In this document: positions 45,547 through 53,551 of the stretch, in pieces
Position numbering within the stretch: the first letter of the stretch is position 1
Layout: every line of letters starts with the position of its first letter
Source: Micromonospora sp. Llam0
Lineage (GTDB): Bacteria > Actinomycetota > Actinomycetes > Mycobacteriales > Micromonosporaceae
Length of the DNA: 64,000 nt
Direction: 5' to 3'
NCBI RefSeq assembly: GCF_003751085.1
Contig: NZ_RJJY01000001.1
Coordinates: 4,898,001-4,962,000, forward strand
Position numbers and translations under genes: made by a program
The notes under the pieces: generated by a model
Told to the model about the DNA's origin: nothing
Seen by the model: only the letters and a program-made list of their open reading frames with translations
Databases searched by the model: none

Positions 45547-45614
45547 ACGGTGGTCGTCGACTGCCGCGGCTTCAGCGATTGTCAGGATCACCCCTACGCG
45601 CAAGACATTGACGA

Positions 45615-45624
45615 ATGTTAACAT
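45615..45624. promoter_or_regulatory. Palindrome ATGTTAACAT in sugar-ABC promoter
   Basis: A perfect 10-bp palindrome about 70 bases upstream of the binding-protein start, next to a candidate TTGACT -35 element (minus strand). It is a possible ROK or LacI operator; no regulator gene is adjacent. Confidence 0.5.
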
Positions 45625-45692
45625 CTGTGGACTGGGAGTGACGGTAGTCAATGCAATGGGTGCCGTCAACCGGATGAGGGCGCCAAAACTGG

Positions 45693-45722
45693 TTGTCACC
45701 GGATCCGGCGGGTCGGCATAGT
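45693..45722 (+). promoter_or_regulatory. Leaderless promoter of LysE-type gene
   Basis: TTGTCA (45693-45698) and CATAGT (45717-45722) are 18 bases apart, and GTG 45729 is six bases past the -10 box with no ribosome binding site, the usual leaderless geometry. Confidence 0.55.
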
Positions 45723-45728
45723 CCTGCC

Positions 45729-46373
45729 GTGACCGATGCGCTGACCTCCGGACTGCTCGCCGGCTACGGCATCGCGATCCCGGTCGGCGCGATCGGCGTC
45801 CTGATAGTCACCCTTGCCGCACAGGTGTCGCTGCGCCACGGCGCGGCGGCCGGGCTCGGCGTCGCCACCGCCGACGGGCTGTACGCGCTCGCCGCGGTCG
45901 TCGGCGGCGTGACCATCGCCAGGCTGGTCAGCCCGGCCATCGCCGTCCTGCAGGCGGCCGCCGCCGTGGTGCTCGCCGCGATCGCCGTACGCGGGATCGT
46001 CGTCGCGGTCCGGGCCCGCCGCGCGCCGGCCGACGCGACCCGGTCGGCACCGGCCGGGTCCCTGATCCGGACGTACGCCACCTTCGTCGGGCTGGCCCTG
46101 CTCAACCCGACGACGATCGTCTACTTCGCCGCGCTCGTGGTCGGCCACCAGGATGGTTCGACGGAGTCCGCCAGCGGTGCGCTGCTCGTCGGCACGGTGT
46201 TCGTCGGGGCAGCGTTTCTCGCCTCGGCCAGCTGGCAGCAGCTGCTCGCGGCCGGCGGCGCGATCGTCGGCCGCGGGCTGGCCAGCCCGCGCGGCCGGCT
46301 GATCACCGCGCTTGTCGGCAACGGCATCATCGGCCTGCTCGCCATCCGCCTCGCCTGGCAGGCAGTCAGCTGA
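45729..46373 (+). CDS. LysE/RhtB-family exporter
   Basis: A 214-residue membrane protein with six helices. The N-terminal GLLAGYGIAIPVGAIGVLIVTLA matches the proline/glycine-rich first helix of LysE exporters, and LLNPTTIVYFAALVVG is the conserved NPxxxxYF motif of the second half. Family members export amino acids or related compounds. The stop is seven bases from the opposing stop of the 393-residue gene. GTG 45729 is chosen because a -10 box lies six bases upstream. Confidence 0.88.
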   Translation: MTDALTSGLLAGYGIAIPVGAIGVLIVTLAAQVSLRHGAAAGLGVATADGLYALAAVVGGVTIARLVSPAIAVLQAAAAVVLAAIAVRGIVVAVRARRAPADATRSAPAGSLIRTYATFVGLALLNPTTIVYFAALVVGHQDGSTESASGALLVGTVFVGAAFLASASWQQLLAAGGAIVGRGLASPRGRLITALVGNGIIGLLAIRLAWQAVS

Positions 46374-46380
46374 CCGACGG

Positions 46381-47562
46381 TCAGGGCTCGACGAGATCGG
46401 TCAGAACCTGGAATGCGGTCGGATTCCTCAGGTGGAGCCGGGTGGCACGTCGGACCAGATCGCCCCGCACCGAGACCGACAACATCTCACGATGCGCGCG
46501 GACAGCTTGGTCATAGTCGGCCTGCGGCAGGTTCACCCAGAATCGCCGCAGCCGGTCCTCACCCTCGATCACGCCGGCGATACTGACCTCCCCTGAGCCG
46601 GTCTCCTCACGGTGCAGGCGAACGACGTTGCCGACGATGAGGACACCCTCCTCGGGGATCCGCTCCCGAAGCCCTTGGGCAGCGGCGACGAGAACTGGCA
46701 GGTGGTCGTGGCGGAACCTGATCGGTGGCAGCTGCCGGGTCCGCAGCGGCCGCCCCGGCGCCAGCCGCAATGCCAGCTCGAAGGGGTGGCCGGATTCGCC
46801 CCCGAGCCCAGCGAGGGCCTCACACAGGTTCGCGCTGACTCCGTCACGCACAGCGGTGGTGAAAGCGTCCAGCCCTGCCGGGCCGACGAGAGCCTCGTTC
46901 GCAGCGTCGTACGCGGCGCGGACCGCGTCGTAGATCTTCAGCGAGACCTGCCGCTCGAACGGTTCCGCCGGCTCCATCGCCTGAGGTAGGTCCTCGTCGA
47001 ACAGCGAGGCTTGACCGGATGCGAGACGGGGCGGGACGGGGGTGAAGACCGAGAGCACGAAGCTTCCCTCCGAGCCGGGGCCAAAGCGGACCTCCCGGAG
47101 AAACTTGAGCACCTCGGCTGGCTTGCGGGCAGGCTGCACCGCTCGTGCTTGATCTGGCCTGACCGAGTACGCCGCTGCGGCAACCACGTTGCGTAGGCTC
47201 TCGAAGGCTTGAACACCGTCGTCAAGACCAATAGTTCCGGGCACATTGCCTGCCGGGAAGGCCCGAACGGTGTGCACATCCATGGAGACGTTGGAGATGT
47301 CAGCAAGGATGTCGAGCTGCGACCGGCCCTCCACGACGGCGAGCACCTGAAGGATGTCTCGTACGCGAGCCGGGTAGTCACGTAGCGTCGACTCCAGCGG
47401 CTGCAGCGCTTCAAACTCAGCGCCATCTACGACCTTGATCCACTGGGCGCTGGTTCCCGACTTGCTCTGCCTGGTCCAGTCCTGCGAGCGGAGGTACATC
47501 GCGAGCTCCAACGGTGACCGCGCGGCCAGCGCGGCGTGATCGGTGACCTCTGCCTGGATCAT
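46381..47562 (-). CDS. Uncharacterised 393-residue protein
   Basis: An orphan protein I do not recognise. ATG 47562 has GGAGG five bases upstream. It has no signal peptide or membrane helix. An N-terminal helical part (residues ~1-120) includes HAALAARSPLELAMYLRSQDW, the middle is alpha/beta (SEGSFVLSVFTPVPP), a helical KIYDAVRAAYDAANEAL lies near 220, and the C-terminal ~100 residues look like beta strands of an OB- or SH3-like domain (GVLIVGNVVRLHREETGSGEVSIAGVI). Codon bias supports a real gene. It stands at the left border of the accessory region and has no partner on its strand within 230 bases. Confidence 0.72.
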   Translation of the reverse strand: MIQAEVTDHAALAARSPLELAMYLRSQDWTRQSKSGTSAQWIKVVDGAEFEALQPLESTLRDYPARVRDILQVLAVVEGRSQLDILADISNVSMDVHTVRAFPAGNVPGTIGLDDGVQAFESLRNVVAAAAYSVRPDQARAVQPARKPAEVLKFLREVRFGPGSEGSFVLSVFTPVPPRLASGQASLFDEDLPQAMEPAEPFERQVSLKIYDAVRAAYDAANEALVGPAGLDAFTTAVRDGVSANLCEALAGLGGESGHPFELALRLAPGRPLRTRQLPPIRFRHDHLPVLVAAAQGLRERIPEEGVLIVGNVVRLHREETGSGEVSIAGVIEGEDRLRRFWVNLPQADYDQAVRAHREMLSVSVRGDLVRRATRLHLRNPTAFQVLTDLVEP

Positions 47563-47707
47563 TTGGCCTCCCCGACACCCGCTCAAAGAAACTCGCTGCA
47601 CCCGCAGTCACCGTCTTCGGTCTTCACCGAGCAGGTGCGGGTGATGATCGAGACATCGTGCACGCATGCGGTACGGCGGGCTGCAGTACCTGGGAAATCA
47701 CATGCGG

Positions 47708-47764
47708 CGATGTGAGGCTGAGATACCGAATGATTGCGGCGTAGGGTATCTCAGCCTCACATCG
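47708..47764. repeat. Perfect 20-bp inverted repeat, hairpin
   Basis: Arms 47708-47727 and 47745-47764 are perfectly complementary over 20 bp around a 17-base loop. It lies 30 bases past the stop of the 736-residue gene and 145 bases before the 393-residue gene, both minus strand. It is probably a strong terminator; lack of a T-tract leaves a regulatory or mobile-element role open. Confidence 0.75.
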
Positions 47765-47793
47765 ACGCGGGCTGCTGCCGGCGGTGTGGATCG

Positions 47794-50004
47794 TCAGTTG
47801 GAGGGCGGGTGCAGGCGCAGGGCGACGACGGCGGCGGGCAGGTCAGCGGCGGTGGCGACCCGCCGGGTGGTCTCGGGACCTTCGCGTACGTGCACCTCGC
47901 AGCGGGACGCGGCGAGCGAGACGATCACCGTCTCGCCGGCGTAGTACCCCGCGAGCAACGACAGCAACGGCACCAGGTTGGCAGGCGCCGCCCAGTCGCC
48001 GGGGTCGCCGTCGGCTGCCGGCGTCGGCACATCCTGCGGTACGGATTGCGGCACGTTCTGCGGTACGGCGATCGCGGTCGACGGATCGGCCGGCACCGCC
48101 GAGCGGGTGGCGCCGCACACGTACTCGACGGCTTGGGCAAGCGCGTGCCCGAGGGTGGGCCGGTGCGGGTAGGCCCGCAGGCCGATCGCGGTGCCGGGCG
48201 CGGCGAGGTACGCGCCCCACGACACCCCCTGCATGCGGTACGGCGTACCGGCGTTGTTGCGATGGTCGGCGACGGTGACGATCAGGGCCAGCCCCAGCCC
48301 GTACGCCAACGCGAGCACCCGCGCCAGCGGTGGCGCGTCCGGCTCGGCGGCGTGCAGCAGCACCCGGCCGCCGGGGTGCCCGTTGGCGACGTTCGCCAGG
48401 TACGCGGTCAGCGGGTCCTGCCCAGGGTGGTCGAGGGTGACATAGCCGTACCAAAGTTCCTGCACCAGCAGGATCTCGTACTCGTCGAGCGGCGCGAGCT
48501 GGTCCGGGCCGATCGGCTGGCCGCGTACCGTCAGGTCGCCGAGGTGGAACGGGAGCCGGAACTGCTGCGGCACCTGGTGGATGGGTTTGCCGCCCGGCTG
48601 GCTGCCGATCCGCGGCACCACGGCGGTGGCTTCGTCGGGAAGTGCCCAGTTGAGGTGGCGGGCCCAGTGCTGTCCGTCGGTGACGGTGACGACGGCACCG
48701 TGCCGGATGCGCAGCGTGTCGCCGCAGCTGAAGCAGCGGCTGAGGCCGGCGGCGTACCGGCCGCTGCGCCCGGCACCGCCGCAGTAGCGGCACTCCGGGT
48801 CGGCGGCGGGCGCGCCGACGGTGCAGACGCAGCGGCGCAACCCCTGCTCCGGTACGCAGTACGGGCAGGGGTCGGACGGGATCGCCGGCCCCTGCCAGCT
48901 GGGCGGCGGCGGTTGCCACGCTCGGGCGAGCTTGTCGACCGTACGCCGGGAGATCTGTCCGGTGGTGCGTTCGGTGAGTTCCTCGACGACGGCGACCACC
49001 CGCAGGCTGGTGTGCCACCAGCGGCCGTCGCGCCAGATGGCCTGGGCGCCGGGGGTGGCCTCGCCGGTGCCGAGTGAGGTGCAGTCGGCGATCATGCGGC
49101 GTTCGAGCTGGTCCAGGTCGAGTTTCGGCGGCCCGATCGGCGGGCCGGGTCGGCCGGGGCGCAGGTAGTGGGCGGGTACGTCGACACCACGGTCGCCGAT
49201 CCCGGTGGCGAGGCGGGTGGCGTCAGCGGCGACGATCGCCGCGTCGAGGCTGTCGTAGCTGCCGACGCCGCTGGCGAACGCGTCGCCGACTCCGGTGTCG
49301 GGCAGTTCGAGGCGCAGCTGCCAGCCGTAGCGGTCGTCGCCGTACGGATCGGGCCGGGTTTCGACGACCAGGTCGAGGCAGAGCAGTTCGGCGAGGGCGC
49401 AGAGTTGGCCGAGGTGACGGGCCGGGTCGGGGCGGTCCGGCGGGGCAGTGCGGCCGAGCCAGAGCTGCCACGGGTGGTACGTGTAGTTGGCGATCGCCGC
49501 CGCTTCCAGGGCGTGCCGCCGTGCCTGCGGCAGGTCGGGTCGCCAGTCGCGGGGCAGCACCAGCCCGCCGACGAGAAGATTCCGCTCGGGGGTGTCCGGG
49601 TCGTACAGGTGGTCGGCGCCGACCCAGCCGGCCAGTTCGGTGACGACGGCGTCGAGGTCGAGCCACCAGCGGCCGGCGCGGTGCACCGGGTCGAGCGCGC
49701 CGGGCACGATGTTGACGGAGGCGACGGCGGCGGTGTCGGCGTTGGCGACGGTGTAGACGAGCTGGGCGCGGCGGCGGCCGAGCCCGGCGCAGCGGTCGCA
49801 GGTCGCGCAGTTCGTGCCGGTGCCGAGACAGATTTGACAGTCGCGGTACGCCGTACCGCCCGGGTTGCCGGCGGTCAACTGGTCGTCGTCGACGATGAGC
49901 TGGTCGCCGTACCAGGTGCAGCTGCACCGGTGGGAGGTGACGCCACCGCCGTCGCAGGTGGTGCAGTCGACGACGGTGACGCCGGGGTTGTCGGGCTCGG
50001 TCAC
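47794..50004 (-). CDS. Cysteine-rich 736-residue protein, zinc-knuckle-like
   Basis: A 736-residue protein of unknown family. GTG 50004 overlaps the DivIVA-like stop (GTGA). The N-terminus has two cysteine clusters, CTTCDGGGVTSHRCSC and CQICLGTGTNCATCDRC, resembling DnaJ-type CxxCxGxG zinc knuckles. A second group lies near residue 410-475: CPYCVPEQGLRRCVC, CRYCGGAG and CFSCGD. Between them are mixed alpha/beta regions; the C-terminal 260 residues have none. Zinc binding is likely. A long frame extending to 50778 contains no start of comparable quality. The gene ends an operon of three and is followed by the 20-bp hairpin. Possible roles include nucleic-acid binding or protein assembly; function unknown. 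Confidence 0.8.
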   Translation of the reverse strand: MTEPDNPGVTVVDCTTCDGGGVTSHRCSCTWYGDQLIVDDDQLTAGNPGGTAYRDCQICLGTGTNCATCDRCAGLGRRRAQLVYTVANADTAAVASVNIVPGALDPVHRAGRWWLDLDAVVTELAGWVGADHLYDPDTPERNLLVGGLVLPRDWRPDLPQARRHALEAAAIANYTYHPWQLWLGRTAPPDRPDPARHLGQLCALAELLCLDLVVETRPDPYGDDRYGWQLRLELPDTGVGDAFASGVGSYDSLDAAIVAADATRLATGIGDRGVDVPAHYLRPGRPGPPIGPPKLDLDQLERRMIADCTSLGTGEATPGAQAIWRDGRWWHTSLRVVAVVEELTERTTGQISRRTVDKLARAWQPPPPSWQGPAIPSDPCPYCVPEQGLRRCVCTVGAPAADPECRYCGGAGRSGRYAAGLSRCFSCGDTLRIRHGAVVTVTDGQHWARHLNWALPDEATAVVPRIGSQPGGKPIHQVPQQFRLPFHLGDLTVRGQPIGPDQLAPLDEYEILLVQELWYGYVTLDHPGQDPLTAYLANVANGHPGGRVLLHAAEPDAPPLARVLALAYGLGLALIVTVADHRNNAGTPYRMQGVSWGAYLAAPGTAIGLRAYPHRPTLGHALAQAVEYVCGATRSAVPADPSTAIAVPQNVPQSVPQDVPTPAADGDPGDWAAPANLVPLLSLLAGYYAGETVIVSLAASRCEVHVREGPETTRRVATAADLPAAVVALRLHPPSN

Positions 50005-50399
50005 CGGACGGCGGCCTGGTTGATCGCGGCCTGGTTGATCGCGGACTGGTTGATCGCGGACTGGGTGGACTGCCAGCGGCGCAGCGCGTCCTTGATCCGG
50101 TTGTTCTGCTCCCAGGTGCGGTCGAGTTCGGCGTAGAGGACGCCGAGGTCGTAGGCGACGCGGTCGAGGAACGCGCCGACTTCGACCGGGTCGAGGCCGC
50201 GGGCCGTGACGCCGACCGGCCGGAACCGTTGGTTGCGCACCTGCCAGGGCCGGATCGGCCGGTACGCCGCCGAGCGCATGTTGGTGCTGGGCACCCGGTG
50301 GACGCCGCGGTCGCCGCCGGCCGGCCAGCGGCTGGGCGGGGTGGACGCCATCCGTCGGCGTCCCCAGCGGACCCGCATCCGTTGCCACATCCTTCGCAT
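50001..50399 (-). CDS. DivIVA-domain-like small protein
   Basis: A 132-residue protein. ATG 50399 has GGGGAGGAG eight bases upstream. A basic N-terminal ~55 residues is followed by FRPVGVTARGLDPVEVGAFLDRVAYDLGVL, which matches the start of DivIVA-type polar-targeting domains, then a coiled coil (ELDRTWEQNNRIKDALRRWQ). The tail is four near-identical five-residue units (QSAIN/QAAIN) encoded by 15-bp repeats. DivIVA domains recognise curved membranes or act as coiled-coil scaffolds. It is coupled to the 736-residue gene by GTGA and probably works with it. Confidence 0.78.
   Translation of the reverse strand: MRRMWQRMRVRWGRRRMASTPPSRWPAGGDRGVHRVPSTNMRSAAYRPIRPWQVRNQRFRPVGVTARGLDPVEVGAFLDRVAYDLGVLYAELDRTWEQNNRIKDALRRWQSTQSAINQSAINQAAINQAAVR
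50011..50070 (-). repeat. 15-bp tandem repeats at DivIVA-like C-terminus
   Basis: Three and a half copies of gcggcctggttgatc and close variants (50011-50070). They encode the repeated pentapeptide tail of the DivIVA-like protein; copy number could vary. Confidence 0.85.
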
Positions 50400-50455
50400 G
50401 ATCAGTGCTCCTCCCCTGTGTCGTGCCGTTGTTGTTGGTGGTGTGCGTGGTGGAT

Positions 50456-50498
50456 GGGGGTGGCCCTGCCCCTTGCCGACTCGGGCGGGGCCACCCCC
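50456..50498. promoter_or_regulatory. Long hairpin between operon genes
   Basis: GGGGGTGGCCCTGCCC pairs with GGGCGGGGCCACCCCC over 16 bp (one T.G pair) around an 11-base loop. It lies in the leader between the small upstream gene and the DivIVA-like gene, so it may attenuate or protect the downstream message. Confidence 0.55.
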
Positions 50499-50581
50499 GG
50501 CCCCGATCACCGCAGCCCTCCTTGGCGGTACAGCGACCGAGGCAGACCTTGATTCCGCCGCGTGAGCTGCGAAAATCTGGG

Positions 50582-50791
50582 TCAGGCGCAGTCGCCGAGG
50601 TCGGGGTGCGCGCTGCCCGGCCCGGTCGCGCTCCGAGCAGCGGTACGGGGCCGGACGTCGGCGTCACCGCGCCGGGCGTCGGGCACGAGCACCGGCGGCG
50701 GTACGTCGACCGGCACCTGCCGGGGGCCGGTTCCCGGGTCGTCCCAGTCCGACCCACACGACCGCCACCGGTCGTCATCCATCTGCGTCAT
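50582..50791 (-). CDS. Small hypothetical protein, first gene of operon
   Basis: A 69-residue protein (MTQMDDDRWRSCGSDWDDPG at the start). ATG 50791 has GGAGGG eight bases upstream, which is the main evidence for a gene. The rest is polar, Pro/Asp/Arg-rich and likely disordered, with two cysteines. It precedes the DivIVA-like gene by 182 bases that include a hairpin. No family recognised; function unknown. Confidence 0.5.
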   Translation of the reverse strand: MTQMDDDRWRSCGSDWDDPGTGPRQVPVDVPPPVLVPDARRGDADVRPRTAARSATGPGSAHPDLGDCA

Positions 50792-50876
50792 GATCGATTT
50801 CCCTCCAATCAGTTGGCGGTTCTCGTTCGTGGATTCAGCGTAGAATTCGATGTTCGTCTAGGCAGATGCAAGGGCC

Positions 50877-50905
50877 GTCAAGTTGACGGGGTTGACACTC
50901 GTCAA
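50877..50905. promoter_or_regulatory. TTGAC/GTCAA repeat cluster
   Basis: Four TTGAC/GTCAA elements: GTCAA 50877-50881, TTGAC 50883-50887, TTGAC 50892-50896, GTCAA 50901-50905. They make two inverted pairs just upstream of the small HTH gene and are probably operator half-sites between the divergent genes. TAGCTT follows near the ATG. Confidence 0.5.
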
Positions 50906-50922
50906 GTCCTTAGCTTCTCCGC

Positions 50923-51111
50923 ATGCGGTTGGCTGGGATGACAGAAATTCAGCAGATGCTCGGCGGCATTTCCCGCCAACGAGCCTCCGAGATCGTCAAG
51001 AGGTCCACCTTCCCCGCACCTCTGGACTCCTTGAACGCAGGGCGCATCTGGTCCCGCGAGGCAGTCGCCGAGTGGATCAAGGAGCACCGCCCTTCCCAAC
51101 TCGACGATTGA
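50923..51111 (+). CDS. AlpA-like small helix-turn-helix protein
   Basis: A 62-residue DNA-binding protein. MTEIQQMLGGISRQRASEIVKRSTFPAPLDSL and GRIWSREAVAEWIKEH match the winged HTH of AlpA/excisionase-type (HTH_17) proteins. ATG 50923 and ATG 50938 are both possible; no strong ribosome site favours either. Such proteins often regulate prophage or integrative-element genes or assist excision. It is divergent from the small-protein/DivIVA operon across a cluster of TTGAC repeats. Confidence 0.78.
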   Translation: MRLAGMTEIQQMLGGISRQRASEIVKRSTFPAPLDSLNAGRIWSREAVAEWIKEHRPSQLDD

Positions 51112-51191
51112 CCTTCGCTCTTGCGGTTGTCTAGCGCTCGCTTGCCGTCGTCGACTAAACCAGCTGAGTGCCGCAGAGGACAGAACACATT

Positions 51192-51213
51192 GGTTAACTT
51201 CCCCTTGTTAACC
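51192..51213. promoter_or_regulatory. Inverted repeat GGTTAAC-N8-GTTAACC
   Basis: A perfect 7-bp inverted repeat with an 8-base spacer, about 60 bases upstream of the XRE-TPR start. The spacing suits a dimeric helix-turn-helix protein. Confidence 0.6.
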
Positions 51214-51269
51214 TCTGCCGATCCCAGTCCAGGTAGGGCATCATGAGTATGACCCGGACGGAGGCGGGC

Positions 51270-52409
51270 ATGAACGCTCTGAAAGCAGCACGGGAGTCAC
51301 GCGGATGGTCGCAGGCGAGACTCGTTCACGAAATCGCTCGACGACGTGCTGCCGCTGGCGCGGCTACCGCCACTCGGGCAAGTCTCAAGGTCTACGTCTC
51401 CGAGTGGGAGAACGGTCGGCGGTCAGTAAACGGCGAGTACCGCGCTGTCCTGCGGGCGATCTTCGGACTGACCGACGCCGAACTGTTCGGGGCAGCGACA
51501 ACGGAAGGCGAGACACTCGACAGCGCGTACGCCGAGTTGGCCAAGCGCATCGAGGCGTCCAAGTCGGTCGACGTCGGGTTGGTCGGCGTGCTGACGCAGC
51601 AGACCGAACTCTTCCGCTCCATCGACCGGCAGGCGGGCGCTCCCGCGCTGGGCGACCAGATGCGCGCCCACGTCGAGACGTTGGAGAATGCCCTCGCATA
51701 CTCCGTACTCCCGTCCGCACGCCGGCCGGTTGCGCGGGCGCTCGCCGGTGCCGCGACGCTGGCCGGCTGGCAGGCGCTCGACGTCGGCGCGGTCGACCGA
51801 GCCTGGCGCTGCTACGAGTTGGCGCGACGAGCAGCGGTCGAGGCGGCAAGTCCGGCCCTGGTCGCACACGCCATGGGCGAACAGGCGTACGTCCTGGTCG
51901 ATGCCGGCAAGCCGGAGCTTGCCCGCATGCTGATCCTGGAAGCGGTTTCGCTGGCCGAGCGGAAGGCCCCTGCCCGGTTGCTGGCGTGGCTGCACGCGGC
52001 TCACGCCGAGTTCGCCGCCACTCTGTCGGACGCGTCGGCAGCCCACGCCGCGCTGGACCAGGCCGCCGCGACGCTGCCAGCCGGATCGGAGATGCGAGAC
52101 GAGGAGGTGGCCGGAATCTTCCTCAACGAAGCCCACCTGACGCGCTGGCGCGGCAACGCGCATGCCCTGCTGGGCGAGCGCTCGGCGGTCGATGAGCTAC
52201 ATGCCGCTCTGGCTGGGATGGACGGCACGTTCACCCGTGCCGAGGCTGGCCTGCGGATCGGCCTCGCACATGCGCACCTTGCCGGCGGCGACCTGCGCGA
52301 GGCCGAGCAGGAGGCACGACGTGCTCGGGCTCTGGCCAGCCGGACGGGATCGCTCAGGAATCAGCGACGCTTCAATCAGTTATTGGCCCGAATCGCGGCA
52401 AATATCTAG
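51270..52409 (+). CDS. XRE-family regulator with TPR-like domain
   Basis: A 379-residue regulator. ATG 51270 is preferred because GGAGG lies five bases upstream; an in-frame ATG at 51243 adds nine residues. The N-terminal XRE domain (ARESRGWSQARLVHEIARR, ASLKVYVSEWENGRRSV) is followed by about 280 residues of helical TPR-like repeats (for example LAHAHLAGGDLREAEQEARRARALA). It is convergent with a NUDIX gene, the stops overlapping by four bases; this XRE-TPR/NUDIX pairing recurs in actinobacteria. It may bind the GGTTAAC repeat upstream. Confidence 0.9.
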   Translation: MNALKAARESRGWSQARLVHEIARRRAAAGAATATRASLKVYVSEWENGRRSVNGEYRAVLRAIFGLTDAELFGAATTEGETLDSAYAELAKRIEASKSVDVGLVGVLTQQTELFRSIDRQAGAPALGDQMRAHVETLENALAYSVLPSARRPVARALAGAATLAGWQALDVGAVDRAWRCYELARRAAVEAASPALVAHAMGEQAYVLVDAGKPELARMLILEAVSLAERKAPARLLAWLHAAHAEFAATLSDASAAHAALDQAAATLPAGSEMRDEEVAGIFLNEAHLTRWRGNAHALLGERSAVDELHAALAGMDGTFTRAEAGLRIGLAHAHLAGGDLREAEQEARRARALASRTGSLRNQRRFNQLLARIAANI

Positions 52410-53023
52410 TCCACCGGCACGCCGAACGCCAGCACGTGCAGCAGTCCGACGATCGATCCGGAACCCAGGATCTCGTTCCGGTCGAGTAGCTGCCGAATGC
52501 TGGTAAGTGGCACCCACGCAACCTCGCCGGCTTCGTCGGACACGGCTGGCCGGCCGACGAACGTCGCCTCCCTGGCGTAGTAGACGTCGTGCGGCGAGTC
52601 GACCATGCCAACCATCGGCTGGTACGAGAACAGACGCCGCATCCCGTACGGGCGCCAGCCGGTTTCCTCTTCGACCTCCCGCGCCACGGCTACTGCCGGG
52701 CTCTCGCCGTCGTCGACGATCCCGCCGGGAAGCTCCCACCCCCACTGGTCCGACACGAACCGGTGTCGCCACAGCATTAGCACCTGGTCCCGATCGTCGA
52801 TGACGACACCGATGGCGGCACGAAACAGCCGTACGACGTGGTGCTCGAACCGCTCGCCACCGGGAGGCTGGACGTCGACCAGGTCGAGACTGACCCACGG
52901 CCGCCGCTCGTACACTGTCCGCTTCCCGAACACGTGCCAGCGATGAGCATCGGCTTGCTCAGGGCCAGGCCCGTCGTCGAGCCGGCCCCGCAGCCGTTCG
53001 TCTCCGCCCGTCGCGTCACCCAT
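52406..53023 (-). CDS. NUDIX hydrolase
   Basis: A 205-residue NUDIX hydrolase. The NUDIX box reads GGIVDDGESPAVAVAREVEEETGW, close to GX5EX7REUXEEXGU with all catalytic glutamates. An N-terminal extension of ~65 residues (YERRPWVSLDLVDVQPPGGERFEHHVVRL) resembles the ADP-ribose/nucleotide-sugar pyrophosphatase group. ATG 53023 is 10 bases after a small upstream reading frame. Substrate unknown. The stop overlaps the stop of the XRE-TPR gene. Confidence 0.92.
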   Translation of the reverse strand: MGDATGGDERLRGRLDDGPGPEQADAHRWHVFGKRTVYERRPWVSLDLVDVQPPGGERFEHHVVRLFRAAIGVVIDDRDQVLMLWRHRFVSDQWGWELPGGIVDDGESPAVAVAREVEEETGWRPYGMRRLFSYQPMVGMVDSPHDVYYAREATFVGRPAVSDEAGEVAWVPLTSIRQLLDRNEILGSGSIVGLLHVLAFGVPVD

Positions 53024-53033
53024 GCAGGCCAGA

Positions 53034-53189
53034 CTATCGACGCAGCCGTTCGTACCAGCCCTGCACCCAATCCGCAGACAAGGGCCGCGAATCCCCGCCA
53101 CCGAACTCCTCGGCCTCGCCGCCTGACGCAGGCACCTGGAGCTGCCCAGCCGCTCCGGCGGCGACCCAGGCAACCACCTGGGCTGTCAC
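53034..53189 (-). CDS. Small 51-residue reading frame before NUDIX
   Basis: GTG 53189 to the stop at 53034 reads MTAQVVAWVAAGAAGQLQVP.. and ends ..ADWVQGWYERLRR. The end looks like real protein and the gene stops 10 bases before the NUDIX start, but there is no clear ribosome site, and part (53097-53144) is a repeat also found at 54107-54154. It could be the preserved 3' end of an older gene. Confidence 0.35.
   Translation of the reverse strand: MTAQVVAWVAAGAAGQLQVPASGGEAEEFGGGDSRPLSADWVQGWYERLRR
53097..53144. repeat. 48-bp imperfect repeat, copy 1
   Basis: Matches 54107-54154 in 42 of 48 positions, same orientation, about 1 kb apart. Both copies adjoin gene fragments on the minus strand and frame the MazEF-like module. 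Confidence 0.7.
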
Positions 53190-53281
53190 CGGCCGCTCAG
53201 GTCGCCGGGCGCTGGCATGCCGTCGTACGCGATCACGGTCGCTCGGTGACCACTCGCCGTGCTTGAGCCATAGTGGACGTT

Positions 53282-53551
53282 ATGGCTACTACGACGATGC
53301 AGCTCGACAGCGGTCTCCGAGACGAACTGGCGGAGATCGCCAGACGCGACTTCGCAGGCGTTCCCCTTGCCGAGGCGCTTCGGCGGCTCATCAGGGAACA
53401 CCAGGTCAACAAGATCATGACGCGGTACGCCGAGCTACAGTCCGACCAGCAAGAATGGGCCAGGTACCGGGCCGAGACGTCGTTGACCGACAACACCGCC
53501 GGTGACGGCATGCCACCCAGGCGCGACGAGTACCCGGAGTACAACGAGTGA
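53282..53551 (+). CDS. Antitoxin-like protein of MazEF-type module
   Basis: An 89-residue protein. ATG 53282 gives MATTTMQLDSGLRDELAEIARRDFAGVPLAEALRRLI, a ribbon-helix-helix-like N-terminus followed by a polar, Glu/Asp-rich C-terminus typical of antitoxins that wrap a MazF-type toxin. A GTGA overlap couples it to the downstream frameshifted toxin. No clear ribosome site precedes it. In its normal form the pair would be an mRNA-cleaving toxin and its repressor-antitoxin. Confidence 0.78.
   Translation: MATTTMQLDSGLRDELAEIARRDFAGVPLAEALRRLIREHQVNKIMTRYAELQSDQQEWARYRAETSLTDNTAGDGMPPRRDEYPEYNE

Noticed and set aside
47734..49077. A 447-codon plus-strand frame
   Set aside because: Antisense to the 736-residue protein; the minus strand carries ordered CxxC motifs and good codon bias.
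53186..53401. 71-codon minus-strand frame
   Set aside because: Antisense to the antitoxin gene start and without any domain; the antitoxin frame is better supported.
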